NCBI RefSeq assembly: GCF_020829685.1
Contig: NZ_JAIVFR010000248.1
Coordinates: 1-8,221 of the forward strand
Reading direction: 5' to 3'
DNA: 8,221 bases
DNA from: Nostoc sp. CHAB 5715
GTDB lineage: Bacteria > Cyanobacteriota > Cyanobacteriia > Cyanobacteriales > Nostocaceae
Below, one piece after another: positions 4,937 to 8,221 of the stretch (position 1 is its first letter; the number at the start of each line of letters is the position of its first letter). Under the pieces are notes generated by a model. That model was not told the origin of the DNA. It searched no databases and saw only the letters and a list, made by a program, of their open reading frames with translations. The translations under genes and the position numbers were made by a program.

Positions 4937-5173
4937 TCATAAACAAACTTGCAACCAGGATTTATAGCGTCTGGCCAATTCCTGAAGAAAATTGAGTTCT
5001 TCACCCTCAAGATTATTAAATAGGTTGCGATATTGCCAACCACGCTCATAGCGACTCAGCATTTCTTCTGGAGTAAACCGATAGACATCGGCTGTCTGCC
5101 AACAAATTGACTCCAGAAAAGGCAACTTTTCGGGGATACTAATAGGATTATCTTTTGGTGTTGCGGTTGTCAT
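4937..5173 (-). CDS. Small protein of unknown function upstream of the nucleotidyltransferase
   Basis: A 78-residue soluble protein, not recognised. After a polar N-terminus, a compact, charged, mostly helical body follows: WQTADVYRFTPEEMLSRYERGW, then LEGEELNFLQELARRYKSWL (as TPEEMLSRYERGW and LNFLQELARRYKSWL), rich in aromatic residues. I chose the ATG at 5173; the longer frame would need a TTG at 5188. The ribosome site is weak (AAAAGAA just before the ATG). It is co-oriented with, and 118 bp upstream of, the AbiEii-like remnant, the position where an antitoxin partner would be expected, but it shows no AbiEi-type winged helix. It could equally be a stand-alone orphan. Coding is likely from its clean amphipathic sequence and ordinary composition; function is unknown. 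Confidence 0.65.
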   Translation of the reverse strand: MTTATPKDNPISIPEKLPFLESICWQTADVYRFTPEEMLSRYERGWQYRNLFNNLEGEELNFLQELARRYKSWLQVCL

Positions 5174-5425
5174 AATTCTTTTAATCAACCACTTTCGGCT
5201 TACTTGAATTTTAGCTTTCGCGCTTTATATTTAGCCACTGTATTTGAGTAGGACAAATCACTGGTTAAATATAAAGCCGACGATCCAAAAAATCTAGGTG
5301 CCGCTAACTATTGGGGTGTGATGCCCGTATCAAAGCAATGGCATCTGGTGCAGCAATGGGCTTGAAAGCTATAATTAGGATATAATCCATATTCGTAAAA
5401 GTGCAAAATCGCAACAAAAGCACCA

Positions 5426-5806
5426 ATGGCAGAATTCACTATTCAAATTCCTGATGAACTAGCTCAACGTTTAGAACCTCTGCAAAATCGCTTACCCGAA
5501 TTGCTTTGGCGATTACTAGACGATGTTAATCTACCAATAACCATTCAGCCTACAGTTAACTCGGAAACTACAAATATTCCAGCAGTTTATCAAGAAGTTA
5601 TTGATTTTTTAATTAAGGGACCAAAACCAGAAGAAATTATTAATTTTAAAGTTTCATTTCAATCTCAAACACGCCTACAAGAATTACTAGAGAAAAATCG
5701 CTCTGCAACACTCAGTCAAATGGAATTAGCAGAATTAGATGTTTACGAGCAACTAGAGCAAATGATGATTTTATTAAAAGCACGAGCTTATTCTGCAAGT
5801 CCATAA
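5426..5806 (+). CDS. Small DNA-binding-like or antitoxin-like protein paired with HNH endonuclease
   Basis: A 126-residue protein. The N-terminus, FTIQIPDELAQRLEPLQ, resembles the beta-strand plus helix start of ribbon-helix-helix proteins, followed by LPELLWRLL and a linker. The C-terminal half (RLQELLEKNRSATLSQMELAELDVYEQLEQMMILLKARA, about 82-120, given as RLQELLEKNRSATLSQ and ELDVYEQLEQMMILLKARA) is amphipathic helix with coiled-coil character. I recognise this layout from cyanobacterial small proteins encoded just before HNH endonucleases; no firm family name. The downstream HNH gene starts 1 bp after this stop codon, so the two are very probably translated from one message. The start has no clear ribosome site. 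TATAAT-like hexamers at 5370-5375 and 5381-5386 could mark its promoter. A regulatory or antitoxin role is inference. Confidence 0.85.
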   Translation: MAEFTIQIPDELAQRLEPLQNRLPELLWRLLDDVNLPITIQPTVNSETTNIPAVYQEVIDFLIKGPKPEEIINFKVSFQSQTRLQELLEKNRSATLSQMELAELDVYEQLEQMMILLKARAYSASP

Positions 5807-5807
5807 T

Positions 5808-6221
5808 ATGACTTCTAATTCGATTTGTGTGGAACTCCGTAGGTTAGTCACCCAGAGAGCTTTAGCACGCTGTGAATATTGCCAAATCCATCAAAACTTT
5901 TCTATTTATACCCATGAAGTAGACCATATTATTGCCGTCAAACATGGGGGTGAAACTACTGCTGAGAATTTGGCACTTTCATGTTTATCATGTAATCGTC
6001 ACAAAGGCTCTGATTTTGCTACTATAGACCAGCTTACTCAAGAGATTGTCCCATTGTTTAATCCCCGCCGCCTAATTTGGGATGAACATTTTTATCTTGA
6101 AAATGCCAGAATAGAAGGAAAAACTCAGATTGGTCAAGGGACTGCAAGGTTACTTCAGTTTAATGTTCCCAATCGGGTGCTTTCACGAAAAATATTGATA
6201 ATTCAAGGACAATACCCGTAG
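5808..6221 (+). CDS. HNH endonuclease family protein
   Basis: A 137-residue protein with a complete HNH nuclease core. The zinc-binding pair CEYC (Cys22, Cys25) comes first, then EVDHIIAVKHGG (37-48) with catalytic Asp39-His40, ENLAL with Asn54, and CLSCNRHKG with Cys59, Cys62, Asn63 and His65. The nuclease is Mg2+-dependent and would nick or cut DNA. The C-terminal tail (NPRRLIWDEHFYLENARIEGKTQIGQGTAR, shortened here to NPRRLIWDEHF and IEGKTQIGQGTAR) is shared by many cyanobacterial short HNH proteins. Start ATG at 5808, one base after the preceding stop, without its own ribosome site, implying translational coupling. The target is unknown: homing, defence, toxin or repair roles are all possible. 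Nothing in the window shows an intron or intein that it would mobilise. Confidence 0.93.
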   Translation: MTSNSICVELRRLVTQRALARCEYCQIHQNFSIYTHEVDHIIAVKHGGETTAENLALSCLSCNRHKGSDFATIDQLTQEIVPLFNPRRLIWDEHFYLENARIEGKTQIGQGTARLLQFNVPNRVLSRKILIIQGQYP

Positions 6222-6348
6222 ATATAAGATCAAGTCCAATTTTGCTCCCAGAGCAATAGGGAATGATAATTTAGGAGGCTAATCAATAGGCTTGTTTTTA
6301 TTATTAACACGTAAAGCCATATTATTTTGAAATTCAATTTTATCCCAA

Positions 6349-7638
6349 CTATAAATTATCTGGGTTGGGGTAAACTCTTCCTTTCCAAGCGCCGCCGCGT
6401 CCTTGCCAATGACGTAGTGCTGAGTCTAGAGTCATCAGGGTATAGAGAAAAGCGATCGCGGGTAAGCTAAAAGCGAACCAGAGAGAACATTTATAAAAAC
6501 GGATTGTCGGGTAGTAAGCAAAAGTCATTAATAGCCATCCTAATAAACCCGTAAATGCGATCGCCCAATTACCCCAAACTGCACCCAAGATTACACACAC
6601 AGGTGGAACCAGATAAATCAAAGGCATTCCCACTAAAGTTCCCAATAGTAGTAATGGAGAATAATTCAGTTGGGTATAAGCAGTACGAGCAACCATATCC
6701 CAAATCGTCGCCAGCGAGTCATAGGGACGCAGACTTCGAGTCAGGGTACTTAATCCTAGCCAGATACGCCCTTGATTGGGCATGGGGCATGGGGCATAGG
6801 GCATGGGGCATGGGGCATAGGGCATGGGGCATGGGGCATGGTTGTTCTCCTTATCCCCTTGTCCCCTTATCCCCTTGTCCCCTTGTCCCCCACTCTTCTT
6901 AACAGCGTCAGCCAGGGCGCAATCGTCGATTAAAGCTTGGCGAATTACTTGAATACCACCGATTCGCTCTAAAGCTTCACGGGTGATCAGAATAGATCCT
7001 CCAGCGGCGGCGGCTGTGGGATTGTTTGGATTATTTACCCAGCGGAAGGGATAGAGTTTTTGGAAGAAAAAGACGAAAGCCGGAATCAAAAGTTTTTCCC
7101 AAAAGCTCTCACACCTGAGTCGCACCATTACCGAAACCATATCTAAATCTTCCTGCACAGCTTTAGCAACGAGTCGGCGGAGATTACCAGGATCGTGTTC
7201 GATATCTGCGTCGGTCAGGAAAAAATAGTCAGGTGCAAATAAACTCGCGCTGTTTATACCTTGCTCAATTGCCCAAAGTTTGCCCGACCAACCAGAAGGC
7301 AGTGAAACGCCAGAGATAATATGCAATTGCTGGGGTTTACCTACAGCGTGTGCAACTCCTTCGGCAAAATTTGCTGTCCGATCTGTGCTGCGATCGTCTA
7401 CCAAAAATACGTTTAAAGAACCAGGATAGTCTTGGAGTAGGAGCGATCGCAGTGTAGTTGGTAGCAATTGGGCTTCGTTACGGGCTGGAACGACGGCACA
7501 AACCACAGGTAACGATTGTAACTGAGTTTCTGTAACCTCTAATTGCTGGTCTGTCTGCCAAAATTGTCCCCAAAAACATAGTAATACCAACCAAATTGTC
7601 AAGGATAACAGCATCAACCCGAATACAATTACATCCAT
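6349..7638 (-). CDS. hpnB: Hopanoid-associated family 2 glycosyltransferase, HpnB-like, with in-frame repeat insertion
   Basis: A 429-residue inner-membrane glycosyltransferase. An N-terminal membrane segment (about 3-23) is followed by the GT-A domain with VVPARNEA (49-56), VDDRSTDRT (80-88), the metal-binding DAD (143-145) and DDCALADAVK (238-247). After that come LGLSTLTRSLRPYDS (294-308), MVARTAYTQLNYSPLL (315-330), two to three further membrane segments (about 326-350, 355-375, 385-405) and the tail RGGAWKGRVYP. This combination matches the hopene-associated HpnB family. Residues 251-289 (QGDK..., then APCPMPY repeats) are simple repeat between AVKKSGG and RIWLG, where family members run straight through; without them the length is about 390, normal for HpnB. 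I chose the ATG at 7638 with AAGGA at 7644-7648 over a TTG 24 bp upstream. Three HIP1 sites. Its hopanoid substrate role is by family only. Confidence 0.88.
   Translation of the reverse strand: MDVIVFGLMLLSLTIWLVLLCFWGQFWQTDQQLEVTETQLQSLPVVCAVVPARNEAQLLPTTLRSLLLQDYPGSLNVFLVDDRSTDRTANFAEGVAHAVGKPQQLHIISGVSLPSGWSGKLWAIEQGINSASLFAPDYFFLTDADIEHDPGNLRRLVAKAVQEDLDMVSVMVRLRCESFWEKLLIPAFVFFFQKLYPFRWVNNPNNPTAAAAGGSILITREALERIGGIQVIRQALIDDCALADAVKKSGGQGDKGIRGQGDKENNHAPCPMPYAPCPMPYAPCPMPNQGRIWLGLSTLTRSLRPYDSLATIWDMVARTAYTQLNYSPLLLLGTLVGMPLIYLVPPVCVILGAVWGNWAIAFTGLLGWLLMTFAYYPTIRFYKCSLWFAFSLPAIAFLYTLMTLDSALRHWQGRGGAWKGRVYPNPDNL
6775..6837. repeat. ATGGGGC heptamer array inside the hpnB coding region
   Basis: Nine 7-bp units (ATTGGGC, then ATGGGGC and ATAGGGC in the pattern G,G,A,G,G,A,G,G) translate on the minus strand as repeated CPMPYAP. 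It is the same family as 367-401 and 3823-3857. 63 bp is a multiple of both 7 and 3, so the frame is kept. Confidence 0.93.
6851..6890. repeat. TTATCCCC / TTGTCCCC octamer array inside hpnB
   Basis: Five 8-bp units alternate TTATCCCC and TTGTCCCC, read on the minus strand as GQGDKGIRGQGDK. With the heptamer array and short junctions, the whole insertion runs from about 6772 to 6888, 117 bp, which keeps the frame. On the minus (coding) strand this has repeated G4 runs spaced by 4 bases, a G-quadruplex pattern inside the message. Confidence 0.9.
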
Positions 7639-7643
7639 GACCG

Positions 7644-7648
7644 TCCTT
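7644..7648 (-). promoter_or_regulatory. Ribosome binding site deciding the hpnB start
   Basis: The minus strand reads AAGGA five bases before the ATG at 7638-7636. It favours this start over the in-frame TTG at 7662, which would add eight residues (MHREIRTV). Confidence 0.65.
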
Positions 7649-7683
7649 ATCTCCCTATGCAAACTTCAAAATCACTATACTCC

Positions 7684-7722
7684 TATGGGGAAGCAAGCTA
7701 CGCGCAATGGGGCGAAGCCCAG
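7684..7722. repeat. Interspersed repeat fragment with GGGCGAAGCCC hairpin
   Basis: AAGCAAGCTACGCGCAATGG followed by GGCGAAGCCC. GGGC...GCCC (7710-7720) forms a short hairpin. The wording GCTACGCGCA-NGGGGCGAAGCCC is a recurrent intergenic repeat of cyanobacteria. It lies in the hpnB leader, where a promoter could be, but no clear promoter hexamers are visible. Confidence 0.6.
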
Positions 7723-7795
7723 TCCAATTTCGCATCTCTACAAGGATTCTGGATAACGCATATTTACAGCTATTTTCAGGTAAATAGACCACGCG

Positions 7796-8042
7796 GTAGG
7801 GGTAAAGCGCAATGCTCATACGTGTCAACTTAACGTAAAAGCCATGTCCCGCAAGGAACTGAAGTTCCTTGCTAATAGCTTAAGTCATCTTTTGATGACT
7901 AAACAATCCGAAAAATTTTTAGTCTACTTCAGTAGACTTTAGCTATAAGCCCTGAAATTCATTTCTGGGCGGGCGTGGAAGCCAACAGATAAGCGATTTT
8001 TAGCTTAAGTTGACACCAATGAGCATTGCGCTTTACCCCTAC
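7796..8042. mobile_element. 247-bp MITE-like element with 38-bp terminal inverted repeats
   Basis: The left end (7796-7833, starting GTAGGGGTAAAGCGCAATGC) and right end (8005-8042) are inverted copies matching at 36 of 38 positions. Between them are at least four hairpins: GCAAGGAACT/AGTTCCTTGC (7851-7872, perfect 10-bp stem), AGTCATC/GATGACT (7883-7900), AGTCTACT/AGTAGACT (7921-7938, perfect 8-bp stem) and GCCCTGAAAT/ATTTCTGGGC (7949-7970, one mismatch). No reading frame of useful length is present, so it is non-autonomous. The near ends are TA followed by GGGG, so a TA target duplication as in IS630/Tc1-mariner MITEs is possible but cannot be separated from the element itself; no longer flanking duplication is visible. 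Confidence 0.8.
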
Positions 8043-8123
8043 GATAGATGTGGTTCAAATACATGAAAACTGCTGTAATTTCTGGAGAGGTCTAATATCA
8101 TGTCCGACTTAGTACTTAGTCAA

Positions 8124-8193
8124 AAGCGAGCGGAGCGTGGCAATCCCAAACCTTTGCGATTGCTTCATTCCACTTCGTTGCATTCGCAATGAC
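8124..8193. repeat. Interspersed GCGATTGC / GCAATGACA repeat
   Basis: AAGCGAGCGGAGCGTGGCAA leads into CCTTTGCGATTGCTTC and GCATTCGCAATGACA. TTGCGATTGC (8154-8163) and GCATTCGCAA (8180-8189) pair at 9 of 10 positions, and GCAATC with GATTGC gives an alternative stem. This is a common cyanobacterial intergenic repeat. The rest of the stretch 8043-8221 holds no credible gene. Confidence 0.65.
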
Positions 8194-8221
8194 ATATCGT
8201 AAGTGATTTGCCGAACTTGAT

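Noticed and set aside
5281..5425. Small RNA or coding remnant before the 126-aa gene
   Set aside because: Short phrases such as GGTGCCGCTAACTATTGG look protein-like, but no frame is long enough and no structure stands out. Only TATAAT-like hexamers are visible, without matching -35 spacing.
6222..6348. Terminator between the convergent HNH and hpnB genes
   Set aside because: The AGGAGGCT...TAGGCTTG stretch before TTTTT (about 6271-6299) repeats AGGCT directly instead of inverted, so no real stem forms.
6555..6902. 115-codon plus-strand frame with MGHRAWGMGH repeats
   Set aside because: Antisense to the conserved hpnB gene; it exists because of the heptamer array.

Overview
The window reads as a filamentous, probably heterocystous, cyanobacterium (Nostocales type). 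It has eight copies of the HIP1 octamer GCGATCGC, heptanucleotide short tandem repeats, cyanobacterial interspersed repeats of the CTTGTACTGAGC...CCGAAGTA kind, and a RexT/thioredoxin A2-type redox locus. Long repeat-filled spacers separate compact genes, and the repeats have also entered three of the coding regions.

Left part (1-3861) is a redox cluster. A nitroreductase-family flavoprotein (416-1081), an old-yellow-enzyme ene-reductase (1583-2695) and a thioredoxin (3109-3432) all lie on the minus strand. An ArsR-family regulator with vicinal Cys40-Cys41 (3514-3861) diverges from the thioredoxin gene, and a 25-bp near-perfect palindrome sits in the 81-bp intergenic region between them. The likely logic is an H2O2- or disulfide-sensing repressor that controls thioredoxin and perhaps the two flavin reductases. 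The reductases are separated by long spacers and may have their own promoters.

The spacers here hold a 9-mer G-rich array (1-89), a 12-copy 21-bp tandem array with an internal dyad (95-356), ATGCCC-type heptamers (367-401), a 120-bp multi-hairpin element (1167-1286), two nested mosaics of the cyanobacterial repeat (1431-1576 and 2731-2943), and a C-rich 9-mer plus 7-mer array directly after the thioredoxin gene (2975-3098).

Middle part (3862-6348) is accessory and contains no HIP1 site. It holds an unrecognised 142-aa protein, a 3'-truncated AbiEii-like nucleotidyltransferase gene with a 24-bp repeat inserted in frame, a 78-aa unknown protein upstream of it, and a tightly coupled two-gene unit made of a 126-aa DNA-binding-like or antitoxin-like protein and a 137-aa HNH endonuclease.

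Right part (6349-8221) carries a hopanoid-associated family 2 glycosyltransferase (HpnB type) on the minus strand. About 39 residues of its sequence are simple repeat inserted in frame. Upstream of it is a gene-free stretch with a 247-bp MITE-like element that has 38-bp terminal inverted repeats (36/38 matching) and internal hairpins, plus flanking short repeats.

The most notable theme is repeat invasion of coding sequence without loss of frame: the rexT 3' end, the middle of hpnB, and the nucleotidyltransferase remnant. Next come the redox-switch locus and the small HNH and nucleotidyltransferase modules. I found no tRNA, rRNA, CRISPR array or complete transposase gene.
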